Positions 1 through 9,024 of a stretch of 64,000 nt of DNA are shown here, piece after piece. The position numbers and the translations under genes were made by a program. Under the pieces are notes generated by a model. The model searched no databases and was not told the DNA's origin. It saw only the letters and a list, made by a program, of their open reading frames with translations. The number at the start of each line of letters is the position of its first letter. Position 1 is the stretch's first letter. This stretch comes from Wolbachia endosymbiont of Ctenocephalides felis wCfeF (lineage in GTDB: Bacteria; Pseudomonadota; Alphaproteobacteria; Rickettsiales; Anaplasmataceae). The stretch covers positions 649,150-713,149 of the forward strand of contig CP116767.1 of NCBI GenBank assembly GCA_028571325.1, in the 5' to 3' direction.

Positions 1-2
1 TA

Positions 3-317
3 TTATTCTTTATTATTGGCCTTGCTTCCACATATCAACTTGCTTTGGTTGCTAAAGTTGTAGGTTGTGTGGAAAATGATGCAGTAGCAAGTGCAGGATC
101 TGTAAGTAATTCTATAGTTATGAGTTTTGGCTATTTTTTTCATGTCGTTATTGCAAATATAATGAATTTTTATTGGAACGGTGAAGTTGTCGATGGAAAG
201 CCATTTTATGGGACTGACGTAATGATTAAATCTATGCTAGTGATACCTATATGTTTATTAATAGGGATGGTAGGCTTTTGGTCACTTAAAGTCAGAGCAT
301 ACTATAAAAAGAGTTGA
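3..317 (+). CDS. MFS transporter, C-terminal part (gene starts before window)
   Basis: The reading frame is open from base 3 and ends at 317, so only about the last 104 residues are present. Two hydrophobic stretches are visible, one around an SNSIVMSFGYFFHVVIA segment and one near the end (SMLVIPICLLIGMVGFW), followed by a short basic tail. This is the usual end of a major facilitator superfamily transporter of the inner membrane. The substrate cannot be told from this fragment. Family assignment is by general resemblance only. Confidence 0.55.
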   Translation, partial: LFFIIGLASTYQLALVAKVVGCVENDAVASAGSVSNSIVMSFGYFFHVVIANIMNFYWNGEVVDGKPFYGTDVMIKSMLVIPICLLIGMVGFWSLKVRAYYKKS

Positions 318-456
318 TTTTATTTTTAAGGTATGAAAGGAGAGAAGATATAAATTCCCTCTGCAATATGTAGAGTGTCTCAGTGAAAAAATTATGCTTG
401 TATTAGAGTAATCTATACTGTACACTATACATAATGTCTTTATAGGCGAGGTGAAT

Positions 457-1482
457 ATGTTCAGAGGCTTTACGCAGGGCTCCACTAATGCGGGTTGGTC
501 GGGATCTTCTCAAAGGAGTTTTCCACAGCAGGAACCAGCTTTATCTAATGACAGAAATGTTACAGGATTAAGCTATAAAAAGAATACGGCAAAAGTTCAG
601 CAGCTAGAGACTTTTTCTACACAGTATACCGGAGTATCAAAGTTTCTCCTCGGTAGAATTCCAGCAGGTGGAAGTAGTGGAATTGCAAAACCATCTCTAG
701 GAGGGGATGTTCAGTTTAAAAAACTTGGAGGTATTGCTGGATTAAATCCAGCCTTATGTTATAGCGAAAGCCAACCTGTGAGTTTCGGTGCTAGTCAACA
801 GACAGTAAAAAATATTCCTGCAGAAGGAGAAAAAAGTGATATCTTAAGTAGAATAGGGGATTTAATGCAAAACCCTATAAGCTATAGTTTTGGGGAAGGT
901 GAAACGGTTAAAGGAGATGCACAAGATGCTGATAAAAACCAACAGCTAGAAACACTTAAAAGTGCAAATGAAGAGCTGAAGACAAAGCTACAGGAATCTG
1001 AGAGCAAAAATAAAGAATTAGAGAGTAAAGCTCAGGAGCTAGAAATACTTAAAGATGAAAATAACAACCTGAAGATAAAGCTGCAAGAGTCTGAAAGCAA
1101 AAATAAAGAATTAGGGAGTAAAGCTCAGAGGCTAGAAATACTTAGAAGTGCAAGTGAAAGTAAGATTCAAGATCTACAGAAGCAGCTTGAGAGCAAAAAT
1201 AAAGAGCTGGAGGATAATAAAGACAGAAAACCTCCAGCAGTAAATGTTCAAGGAGTAAAAAGTAAGGTGAACTATGCCTCTGCTTCTTTCATATTATCTG
1301 GGGTATGTGCTGTTGGTGCAAGTTTAGCAACACCTTATTTAGCAATATGCATTGCACTTGCTGTAGCTGCGTCAGTTTTTCTTGCATTAGGGGGTTACTG
1401 TTTGTACAAAGCAAATACTATACTTAGCCATGTTGAAGTTGATCAACAAGATAATCAGCAATTGCTTGAAAGTAGTCTGTAG
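457..1482 (+). CDS. Hypothetical coiled-coil protein with C-terminal membrane hairpin
   Basis: I do not recognise a family. The N-terminal ~150 residues are Ser/Gly/Gln-rich and look disordered. Residues ~160-265 form a Lys/Glu/Leu-rich coiled coil containing two near-copies of a ~28-residue unit (QESESKNKELESKAQ-like). Two adjacent hydrophobic segments follow at ~270-325, then a short polar tail. The ATG at 457 is preferred over the GTG at 451 because a GCGAGG purine stretch lies 5 bases upstream. It is a single-gene unit with its own terminator. The layout of a large soluble N-terminus with a membrane hairpin recurs in other unknown proteins here. Function is unknown; a membrane-tethered or secreted host-interaction protein is possible but inferred. 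Confidence 0.7.
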   Translation: MFRGFTQGSTNAGWSGSSQRSFPQQEPALSNDRNVTGLSYKKNTAKVQQLETFSTQYTGVSKFLLGRIPAGGSSGIAKPSLGGDVQFKKLGGIAGLNPALCYSESQPVSFGASQQTVKNIPAEGEKSDILSRIGDLMQNPISYSFGEGETVKGDAQDADKNQQLETLKSANEELKTKLQESESKNKELESKAQELEILKDENNNLKIKLQESESKNKELGSKAQRLEILRSASESKIQDLQKQLESKNKELEDNKDRKPPAVNVQGVKSKVNYASASFILSGVCAVGASLATPYLAICIALAVAASVFLALGGYCLYKANTILSHVEVDQQDNQQLLESSL

Positions 1483-1500
1483 AGTTTTATCTCTACTTTT
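1479..1500 (+). terminator. Rho-independent terminator overlapping a stop codon
   Basis: GTAGAG pairs with CTCTAC across a 6-base loop and is followed by TTTT. The stem begins within the stop codon of the coiled-coil gene ending at 1482. Confidence 0.65.
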
Positions 1501-1778
1501 AGCAGGTTTAAAAGTGTGAACTACAGTGTTGTTTAAAGTACATGGTTCCAGATAACGCTAACTATGGATTAGATTTTGGTAAGTTATTGAAAATCGCGAT
1601 TTTAATCAAGTCTAATCGAATTTAAAAATGGCAATTTACTGTATACCTTTACCGAGCAACTTTGTTAAAGTCAACGTAAAATACGATCTACTATAGCATC
1701 AAAATTCCAAGCGCAGTCTTTTGTATTGAATACTCAAAACCGTTGAGCATAAGATCGTGTACTGTTAAAATTATTCCA

Positions 1779-3677
1779 CTAAATCACAACCTTGCCAAGC
1801 AAGTTATTCAACCTCCTAGCAAACAGGCTTGCGTCATCCATTTCCTCGCCCTCCACGATACAAGCTTGATAGAACAATAAGTGGATCATATCCTCCAATG
1901 TTGAGTTTTTACCATCTTCAACGTGAGATTTTATTATGCTTTTTATTACAGGGTGCTTAGTGTTGATTTCAAGCACCTTTGGTGTGCGGTAATTCAGTTG
2001 TTTTTGCTCACGTAAAAAACGCTCCATTCTAAGATCCATTGCACCCTCGTCAACCGCCAAACATACAGGACTATCGGTCAATTTTTTGGAAATTTTTACG
2101 CTTTTCACTGAACTACCAAGAACCTTAGTGAAATAATCTAATATAGAATCCGTATTTTCTTCGCTCTTTTCTTCATCTGATTTATTTTCTTCGTCTTTTT
2201 TCTCCGAAGAGAATTTTTCCAAATCAACATCAGCACGAGTTACGGACTTAATCTTCTGGTCTTTATATTCATGAATTACGCTAGTCCAGAAATCATCCAC
2301 GGGGTCAACAAACAGAAGAACCTCCAGTCCTTTGCTGATAAACCCTTCAAGTTGTGGACTGTTTTTCACTGAATCGAGGCTATTTCCTGTGAGATAATAG
2401 ATATGCTCCTGTTCAGGCTTCATTCTGCTTATATAGTCATCAATGCTGACCAACTTATCATCACCAGTGCTATGGAATCTGCAAATTGAAAGTAGCGCTT
2501 CTCTTTCGTCAGTTGGCATAGCTTCACAAAGACCCTCTTTCAATACTGCACCAAAATTGGTCCAGAACTTCGTGTATTCCTCTAAATTCTCTTTTGCCTT
2601 TTTACCAAGTTCTGATATCACGCGCTTAGTGAGGGATTTTCTGATTTGCTCAACAACACGATTGTTCTGTAGTGTTTCCCTGCTGATATTAAGAGGCAAA
2701 TCCGGTGAGTCAACCACGCCTTTCAAGAAACGCAAGTATTGTGGTATGATTTGTACATTATCCTCAGTGATAAACACTTTATTTACATACAATTTCACGG
2801 AGCAACGTCTATCTGGATGAAATAAGTCAAAAGGCTTGATAGAAGGCACATAAAGCAAATTTGTATATTCTATTGCACCTTCATTTTTGTTGTGCAATAT
2901 CATCCAAGGTTCCCCGCCAACATGTGCAACACCGCGGAAAAAATCGTTGTGCTCCTCTTGAGTAACGTCGTTTTTCGGTTTAGTCCAAATTGCGGCTTTG
3001 CTGTTTAACTTCTCACTTTTTCCTTCTTCATCTATAAACTCAACGGGAAAATTTATGTGATCTGAATAAGTAGTAACGATATTTTCAATGCGAAACTTGT
3101 CTAAAAACTCATTTTCTTCAGGACGCATAACCAGGGTAATCTTGGTTCCACAAGGGATTTGATCATCTAATTTGCCGATTGAATATTCTCCATCTCCCTT
3201 GGATTTCCAGATCCAAGATTCCTCTTCTCCCGCCTTTCGGGATTCAACTATAACTTCTGAGGCAACCATGAAACTTGAGTAAAAACCGACACCAAATTTT
3301 CCAATTAACTCTACAGTTTGGCTTGAATCCTTGCTACTCTTAATCGCCTCCAGAAATCCTTGTGTACCAGAACTAGCGACTGTACCAAGGTTATCTATTA
3401 AATCCTGCCTGTTCATTCCAATCCCATTATCAGTTATATACAGCTCATTCTTATCTTTATTGGCACTAATGGTGATTTTTAACTCATCACTTGAATCTAG
3501 CAAGTTAGGGTTTAGTTGAGATTCGTAGCGCAATTTGTCGCATGCATCTGATGCATTTGATATTAACTCACGCAGAAAAATATCCTTGTTGGTATAAAGC
3601 GAATGAATTACTATATTCAGCACTTTCCCTACTTCAGCATCAAATTTTAAATTTTCGGTTCCTTTTACGTTATGCAT
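1779..3677 (-). CDS. htpG: Chaperone HtpG (bacterial Hsp90)
   Basis: ATP-dependent dimeric cytosolic chaperone. The N-terminal GHKL ATPase domain shows [14 protein letters not shown] (catalytic Glu and Mg-binding Asn), DNGIGM, and the lid GTQGF and [11 protein letters not shown] motifs. The middle domain has [11 protein letters not shown] with the conserved Arg, and the C-terminal dimerisation domain is present. About 632 residues is normal. A 12-bp upstream ATG at 3689 exists, but GGAG six bases before 3677 favors [10 protein letters not shown] as the true N-terminus. An acidic Glu/Lys-rich linker (~residues 500-520) is longer than in E. coli. Monocistronic as far as visible. Confidence 0.97.
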   Translation of the reverse strand: MHNVKGTENLKFDAEVGKVLNIVIHSLYTNKDIFLRELISNASDACDKLRYESQLNPNLLDSSDELKITISANKDKNELYITDNGIGMNRQDLIDNLGTVASSGTQGFLEAIKSSKDSSQTVELIGKFGVGFYSSFMVASEVIVESRKAGEEESWIWKSKGDGEYSIGKLDDQIPCGTKITLVMRPEENEFLDKFRIENIVTTYSDHINFPVEFIDEEGKSEKLNSKAAIWTKPKNDVTQEEHNDFFRGVAHVGGEPWMILHNKNEGAIEYTNLLYVPSIKPFDLFHPDRRCSVKLYVNKVFITEDNVQIIPQYLRFLKGVVDSPDLPLNISRETLQNNRVVEQIRKSLTKRVISELGKKAKENLEEYTKFWTNFGAVLKEGLCEAMPTDEREALLSICRFHSTGDDKLVSIDDYISRMKPEQEHIYYLTGNSLDSVKNSPQLEGFISKGLEVLLFVDPVDDFWTSVIHEYKDQKIKSVTRADVDLEKFSSEKKDEENKSDEEKSEENTDSILDYFTKVLGSSVKSVKISKKLTDSPVCLAVDEGAMDLRMERFLREQKQLNYRTPKVLEINTKHPVIKSIIKSHVEDGKNSTLEDMIHLLFYQACIVEGEEMDDASLFARRLNNLLGKVVI

Positions 3678-3774
3678 TTTGAGCTCCATTATTAGCCTAC
3701 TACCTATATAATTTAAGTATTGTACTGCGATCTTTCAAGGCCACGCACGCCAAAATAAAACTCCCCGCATAGCA

Positions 3775-4272
3775 AACCAGCTTTGACATATACAAAAAAA
3801 CTACTTGACAAATCTCACCAAACCTATTATCATAGTACTGAAGCTATTTGTTTATCTTCGCAATCTGTGCAGGTTAATGACAAAAAACTTAGGGTATTTG
3901 GCGTCTCATGTTTAAATTTTTGCACTATGTGCACCTTACGTCTTTTTAAAACTTCTGGTTTTCAAGCTCAAACGCGCTTATAAGTCGTTTAAGACAGTAT
4001 AGAACGTCAAATAGACAAGGGAGAATTTGAATACTAGCTGCCCTAGAGTTTTTTTGCCTTTTTTTCCGCTCAGTAAATTTCTTAACGTTTACAGTTTTGG
4101 TTATTTGCATTTAAAAGTAGCTGAATCGTAGCGCTGAGAATAAAAACGCCGATATTTGAGGTACATATAAATAATTAGCCACCGACCGGGGTTTCTTTTG
4201 CTTTTTTTATTTGGTAAATTTCTTAAGCTTTTGTAGCTAAGGCAATTTTAGAGCACACAAAAAATGCCAAAT
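3775..4272 (+). repeat. Interspersed repeat A, copy 1
   Basis: About 430-500 bp of noncoding sequence is nearly repeated at 12395-12845 and, inverted, at 24113-24562. It starts with AAAAAAACTACTTGACAA and includes a stretch that is open for ~66 codons in one frame (QVNDKKLRVFGVSC). Copy 1 has a small deletion in that stretch relative to the others (TTTTCAAGCTC against TTTTACCTATACAAGCTG). The 4185-4272 end resembles a shorter piece at 32285-32372. No transposase is present. The stretch from 3690 to 4362 holds nothing else I can support. Confidence 0.75.
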
Positions 4273-4362
4273 AATTGCCTTTAGCTTAAGTTAAGCAATA
4301 AGTCTAGCTATACAGCATATTGCATAGTCAAATGCTTTTCCAAATCACTGAAGTCAAGCGGA

Positions 4363-5298
4363 TCATCTTTCATGACCCGCGCTTTTATCTACTTCAGGAG
4401 TATTGATAGGCGTTATCGTAGAATTCTCAAGTTGTGTTGCTACTTGTAAACCTTTGCCTATACTTTGATCTTGATTTAAAATTTTATCGAAGTGCTTGCC
4501 ATGTTGTTGCACCTTGTTATCTGACGTATCTCTCTGAGTAGCTCCTTTCATGTTATAAGCATTCTCTACACTCTTTTCGTCTTCACCTAAAAGTTTTTCT
4601 AGTACCTTTTTAACAAAGCGCTTTAGAAGACTAAAAAGCTCTTCTTCTTTTTGATTTTCTTGAGGCACATTATCTTCTTTATTCAACCCAGGCTTTTTAT
4701 CACTAATTTTCTCTCTTGTAGGACTTATACCCATCGAAGAGAAACCAACAGCCTGTGATTTAGGTACTAATGGGGTTTGAGCCTCCGCATTCACCGATAG
4801 TTGTGCTTGCACAGAAGTCTCTTTTTGTCTACTTTGCTCAAAGTTTTTACCTTCTGCTGTAGGCTTTTTCGGGGTGTTTTGGAGTTCTTTGTCACTTTTT
4901 GGTCCTGCAACTTTTTCACTTCTGAAAATACCCTTGCCTCTATATTGTCGGTCAAGCTCAGCAATTCTTTCAAAATCTTGACGTACTTTTTCAGCTGCAT
5001 GGCTCTTTCGACTTTCAAGCTTCTGATTCAATTTAGCAATGGTCTTTACTTTATCTTCTAATGAAGCTCCTTCTGGGAAAGGACCTGGGGAACGTCCAAA
5101 GACATCTTTAAATTTTTTTTCGACACTTCCTTCAGCTATACGTCCTTTTTGAGCTTTAAGCTCCCGGTTCAATTTAGCAATAGTCTTTACTTTATCTTCT
5201 AATGAAGCTCCTTCTGGGAAAGGACCTGGGGAACGCCCAAAAACATCTTTAAATTTTTTTTCGACACCTGTTTGAGGTGTATCTTTAACTTCAGTCAT
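4363..5298 (-). CDS. Hypothetical protein with a duplicated 47-residue N-terminal unit
   Basis: No known family is recognised. Residues 12-58 and 59-~105 are tandem near-copies of a unit containing KKFKDVFGRSPGPFPEG and LEDKVKTIAKLN; the DNA period is 141 bp and the copies are nearly identical, so the duplication is recent. The remainder is Lys/Gln/Ser-rich and probably disordered, with no membrane segment. Start ATG at 5298 has AGGAG seven bases upstream. Stands alone on the minus strand. Likely Wolbachia-specific; role unknown. Confidence 0.65.
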   Translation of the reverse strand: MTEVKDTPQTGVEKKFKDVFGRSPGPFPEGASLEDKVKTIAKLNRELKAQKGRIAEGSVEKKFKDVFGRSPGPFPEGASLEDKVKTIAKLNQKLESRKSHAAEKVRQDFERIAELDRQYRGKGIFRSEKVAGPKSDKELQNTPKKPTAEGKNFEQSRQKETSVQAQLSVNAEAQTPLVPKSQAVGFSSMGISPTREKISDKKPGLNKEDNVPQENQKEEELFSLLKRFVKKVLEKLLGEDEKSVENAYNMKGATQRDTSDNKVQQHGKHFDKILNQDQSIGKGLQVATQLENSTITPINTPEVDKSAGHER

Positions 5299-5468
5299 AC
5301 CTACTCCTAATAAAGCTTATAAAACCAGTGTATTAGCTCATTATGTAGAAATGGTTAACAGAACTTGCAATAAATAGTGTTTCTTGTGGTCATCAAGAGC
5401 GTCCTATTTATATTTTTTTCATCAAAATGCTATTTACTTATTAACTTAAAATACGTAACAATGTAGAA

Positions 5469-6107
5469 ATGAAAAACAGCCCATTAGCAGTAGTATTCGA
5501 TTGGGATAATACCTTAGTTGACACCCAAGACAATATTTCTAATGCCATTAGGCATACCTTAGACTCAATGGGGTACAGTAATAAAGCTGCTGATAGAAAT
5601 TCCCATGAGTCAAGAAAGAGCTACATGGTCAATTTATTTGGCGATCAGTGGAAAAAAGCGAATCAGATATATCAACAATACTTAGACAATGCACTGTTGC
5701 AAAACATTACTCTGAATCAAGGAGTAGAGAAAATGCTGCAGACGTTAAAAAGCCATAATATCTATCTAGCAATAGTAAGTAATAAGAAAAACACTAATTT
5801 ACGTGAAGAAGTTGCCTATTTTAAGCTAGACTCTTACTTTGAGAGAGTAGTTGGTTCATGCGATACTGCAGAAGATAAACCATCTGCAACTCCACTGCTG
5901 TTTGCACTAGAAGAGAGTGCATTGCCTATAAATAGAGAAAATGTGTTTTTCATTGGCGACAGTATCACAGATATTTTGTGTGCACAAAACGCCAATTGTT
6001 TACCTATTATATATGGCCAATCAATAAGTGGACACGAAGATTTGTTATGTTTTCAACATTTTGATAAACTTACAGATTTCATAGTAAAGTATTTGAAAGA
6101 TAGATAA
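5469..6107 (+). CDS. HAD-superfamily hydrolase (phosphoglycolate phosphatase-like)
   Basis: Cytosolic phosphatase of the HAD family, 212 residues. Motif I is VFDWDNTLVDT (nucleophile D11, acid/base D13), motif II is VSNKK, the motif III Lys lies near AEDKPSATP, and motif IV is FFIGDSITDI. The helical cap after residue 25 resembles the Gph/PpaX group, and the natural substrate is not deducible. The stop codon TAA shares its last base with the ATG of the next gene (TAATG), so the two are translationally coupled. Confidence 0.88.
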   Translation: MKNSPLAVVFDWDNTLVDTQDNISNAIRHTLDSMGYSNKAADRNSHESRKSYMVNLFGDQWKKANQIYQQYLDNALLQNITLNQGVEKMLQTLKSHNIYLAIVSNKKNTNLREEVAYFKLDSYFERVVGSCDTAEDKPSATPLLFALEESALPINRENVFFIGDSITDILCAQNANCLPIIYGQSISGHEDLLCFQHFDKLTDFIVKYLKDR

Positions 6108-6601
6108 TGAACACTGTTACAGAGATTGCCAGTATCAAAAGGCGCTTTTGTGCATATTTAATAGATAGAGCAATTTTATTAGTTCCAAACTTATTAATTA
6201 TACTATTGTTAAAGAATTTCCCGTTAATTTTAGCTCTATCACGTATGTGTGTAGATTGCGGTTACTTCACATATTTTATATCTTCAACAGCTCAAGCAAC
6301 TCCCGGTCAGCAGCTAATGAACATACATACTATAAGCCTAGACGGTTCTAAAATAGACTTGAGTTTAGCATTTGATAGAAGCATCTCTCAGTTTTTTCTT
6401 CCTCTATTGAGCGATGTAATGATTACCCTTATCGGGCTTTTTCAAGAACAAGATGCGTTAGTAATCGCCTTAATCGTACTAGGAGTAATTATGTTGCTGC
6501 TCACTCTCTGCTGGTATTTAGTTGCTTGTTTCTCTCAGAAAAAACAGACATATCACGATATGCTATTTGATACTATTGTTGTGAAAGGAGCTATCAAATA
6601 G
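6107..6601 (+). CDS. RDD family membrane protein
   Basis: 164-residue inner-membrane protein. It opens with ASIKRRFCAYLIDRAIL, the Arg-...-Asp signature of RDD proteins, followed by hydrophobic segments near residues 20-40 and 45-65, a polar TPGQQLMNIHTIS turn typical of the family, and two more segments near 100 and 125-145. Coupled to the HAD hydrolase by a one-base overlap. The molecular function of most RDD proteins is unknown; transport roles are suggested for some. Confidence 0.8.
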   Translation: MNTVTEIASIKRRFCAYLIDRAILLVPNLLIILLLKNFPLILALSRMCVDCGYFTYFISSTAQATPGQQLMNIHTISLDGSKIDLSLAFDRSISQFFLPLLSDVMITLIGLFQEQDALVIALIVLGVIMLLLTLCWYLVACFSQKKQTYHDMLFDTIVVKGAIK

Positions 6602-6631
6602 ATTAAATCTTTTACATACCCAATTTATGGT

Positions 6632-6849
6632 CACAACTGTACGAACATTGTGATTAGCAGGTAATTTGCGTAACAGACGGTGTCATCCCAGTGCGTGACA
6701 CTGGCATCCAGTTTTCCATAAATGGTGTATTTTAACATAACTTTTATGCCCACTAGCCTGATAAAGCTCCTAGATGCCAGCGTCACACGCTGGAATGACA
6801 TCCTCCCTGGTGGAGATCAATCTTAAATTACAATGTTCGTGCAGTTGTG
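6632..6849. repeat. MITE-like element with 24-bp terminal inverted repeats enclosing a palindrome
   Basis: CACAACTGTACGAACATTGT... at 6632-6655 is matched in reverse complement at 6826-6849 with two mismatches. Inside is a second inverted pair, GTCATCCCAGTGCGTGACACTGG near 6682 and CCAGCGTCACACGCTGGAATGAC near 6777, of the Wolbachia palindromic-element type. No coding capacity. The right end lies 2 bases from the stop codon of the next gene. The repeats suggest mobilisation by an IS transposase acting in trans (inference). Confidence 0.7.
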
Positions 6850-6851
6850 GG

Positions 6852-8168
6852 TTAAGCTAATGCGTTCCTGCTTTCTTGAGAATTGCCCTCAGCATTTAGC
6901 TCAGCATTATTTACTACTTTTTCAGTAATAACTTCAGCAAACTCAGGAGAAGGTTCTTTTGTTTTTGCAAAAAATGCTGCCTGTACAGCATTTTTAACGA
7001 AAAAACATGCAGCGAGTGCAAATATCGTTGTTGGTATATAACGCCAAGGAGAAGCCATACTAAACAAAGTAGCAGAAGCTACTATCAGGCAACAGCAAGT
7101 CAGTATCGTTTGATCACGTAGATAGCATCTATCAACGCCACCGTATTCAGCCATCAACTTTTTAACTTTGTCATTGCTGCCATATGGCAAAACAAGCGTC
7201 TTAATGCAATTTATTATCCCACTATTAGCAAAATATGGAGTACGTTCTATGAGTCTTCTCATGTAGTAGTCTTTTGCATGATGATCAGCTGCATTAGGAT
7301 CTGCACCATACTTCAAAAACAACGCTAAGGTTTTTTCTTTTTCACATTCACATTCATATTCATTACAATGAATTATTTCATGCAATGGAGTACTACCAAA
7401 TACATTCTGTATATTAGGGTCAGCGCCATATTTTAAAAGTAATTCTGCAACTCTATAGTGTTTATATGCCCTATGCAATGTAGTATAACCAAAATCACCT
7501 TGTGCATTAGGATCAGCTCTATATTTTAAAAGTAATTCTGCAACTTCATAGAACCTATCATCTCCGGCTATATCTAATGGAGCAAGACCATATACTCGTG
7601 TATTAGGGTCAGCACCATACTCTAAAAGTAGTTTGACAATGTTACCATATTTGACAATTCCAGGATAACATAATGGAGTACGCCCACGAAATATTTTTAT
7701 GTTAGGGTTAGCACCATTCTCTAAGAGCAGGCTTACAAGATCAATATTGTACGAATTGATAGCAACACCCAACGGCAAGTGGTCCTGTACACACATTTCA
7801 TTGATGTAATCACCAAATTCTCCACCCTTACTGCTTTTGAATTTGGAAAAAAGCTTTTTAAGAAACGCTATATCTCGATTGAAGAGAGCCGTATATAAGC
7901 AAAATTTTAAATCCTCAGTACAGCTAACTCTATCTAAGTCTTCGTCATGGAGTAACACAACCTCTTTTGCACCTGTTCCAGCAAGAAGCTTATATGCAGC
8001 TTGTAACTGTTTAAATTTCTCTTCAGCTTTTTTAAGTTCTTCCTGTTCTTTATCTGAGTTTTTATCTGGATGATACTGAAGGGCTAGTGTGTTACGTGCT
8101 TCTTTGATGTCTTTTTCACTGGGATTCGCATTTAAGCCTAATATTTTTAAAGCTTCTTCTCTTTCCAT
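6852..8168 (-). CDS. J-domain / ankyrin-repeat protein with C-terminal membrane segments
   Basis: 438 residues. Residues 1-62 are a J domain (REEALKILGL, HPD at ~33-35 in LQYHPDKN, then KFKQLQAAYKLL), which in known proteins stimulates Hsp70 ATPase. From ~residue 130 to 300 come about five ankyrin repeats recognisable by NGANPN, YGADPN and TPLH. Two hydrophobic segments at ~352-400 suggest membrane anchoring, with a charged tail. Start ATG has AAGGGG upstream. A J domain fused to ankyrins and a membrane anchor is not a standard housekeeping DnaJ layout (no G/F or zinc region), so a role recruiting DnaK or host Hsp70 to a membrane target is plausible but inferred. Confidence 0.85.
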   Translation of the reverse strand: MEREEALKILGLNANPSEKDIKEARNTLALQYHPDKNSDKEQEELKKAEEKFKQLQAAYKLLAGTGAKEVVLLHDEDLDRVSCTEDLKFCLYTALFNRDIAFLKKLFSKFKSSKGGEFGDYINEMCVQDHLPLGVAINSYNIDLVSLLLENGANPNIKIFRGRTPLCYPGIVKYGNIVKLLLEYGADPNTRVYGLAPLDIAGDDRFYEVAELLLKYRADPNAQGDFGYTTLHRAYKHYRVAELLLKYGADPNIQNVFGSTPLHEIIHCNEYECECEKEKTLALFLKYGADPNAADHHAKDYYMRRLIERTPYFANSGIINCIKTLVLPYGSNDKVKKLMAEYGGVDRCYLRDQTILTCCCLIVASATLFSMASPWRYIPTTIFALAACFFVKNAVQAAFFAKTKEPSPEFAEVITEKVVNNAELNAEGNSQESRNALA

Positions 8169-8856
8169 AATAGCTACCCCTTACTAATAGTGAACTATAC
8201 TTGAGTGTAATCAAAAAATTTCAAAAAGTCAAATTTTTTATGTTAAAATGCACCTATCGCACAATCCCGTGTGATTAGTTAACGTGGCACTAACGAGTAG
8301 CAAGGCTGAAAAAAAACAAAAGAAGCCCTGGTCAATATCTATCTAATAACTTGGCGTTAATGTCTATACGCTTGACAAGTAGCTGACCTTGGGATTGTAA
8401 ATACCCACAACTATAATAAGGGGAATTTCGAAGTTTGTCAAGCAATTTTTTTGTGAAAAAAATGAGACTGGTTAATATTTTAACTAATTTAAAAAAAAGA
8501 CAAAAGAAACCCCGCAATGTGAGTTGTTTACTGTTCTCTCAAAAACTTGGCGTCCGGTTCTCTCTTACATCGCTTAATAAGCGAGGCTCAGCTAATGTAG
8601 ACAAAAAATTATAAAGACATGCAGTGTCCATGCTGCAAAAATAAAACATAACACGCCTTGTTTTATACTGTGCTTTTGTCACTTAATACAAGATTAAAGA
8701 TAAATTTTAGGCCTAAAACACCCACAATTCTATTGTAAGGGGACCGGCGAAGGTTGTCAAGTAGTTTTTTGTTTTTGTTGGATAGCTTTTTTCCACTGTT
8801 GTCTATCGGCTTTCTATGTAGTGGGATTGGTGTTAGACACGCCCAGTGTAGCCCTT
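8169..8856. other. Noncoding region with two solo ends of repeat A
   Basis: No gene is supported. Two fragments, 8410-8460 and 8725-8782, carry the terminal signature of repeat A (AAGGGG..CGAAGGTTGTCAAGTAGTTTTTT in the second, a diverged form in the first). Stretches with AAAACAAAAGAAGCCC at ~8315 and ~8495 match the other end of that repeat. The region looks like decayed copies. Confidence 0.5.
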
Positions 8857-9024
8857 CTATCTTGGCTCGCTGAGCTCGTTCTGTTGTTCTAGCTCTTTTA
8901 TAGCATTAACAAGACTTAATTCCTTACCGATAAGTTTGACTTTGATATCTGTGTTTTTCTCTAAATCCTCATAACTTGGCTTATTTCCTACTATTTTAAT
9001 ATTGCCATTACTATCAAAGCTTAA
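8857..9024 (-). pseudogene. Open gene fragment directly after hslU, no start codon
   Basis: Immediately after the hslU stop codon the same frame stays open for 55 codons (SFDSNGNIKIVGNKPSYEDLE to NELSEPR) before a TAG. There is no ATG or plausible ribosome site. HslU already ends with the canonical SKFIL, so this is not part of the protease. It reads like real protein and is probably the end of a lost gene; I do not recognise the family. Confidence 0.35.

Noticed and set aside
3783..3983. A 66-codon frame in repeat A, also present in copy 3
   Set aside because: Conservation extends equally outside the frame, and copy differences include indels. It is listed as part of the repeat.
8332..8517. 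A 61-codon minus-strand frame
   Set aside because: It covers a decayed repeat end and has no ribosome site.
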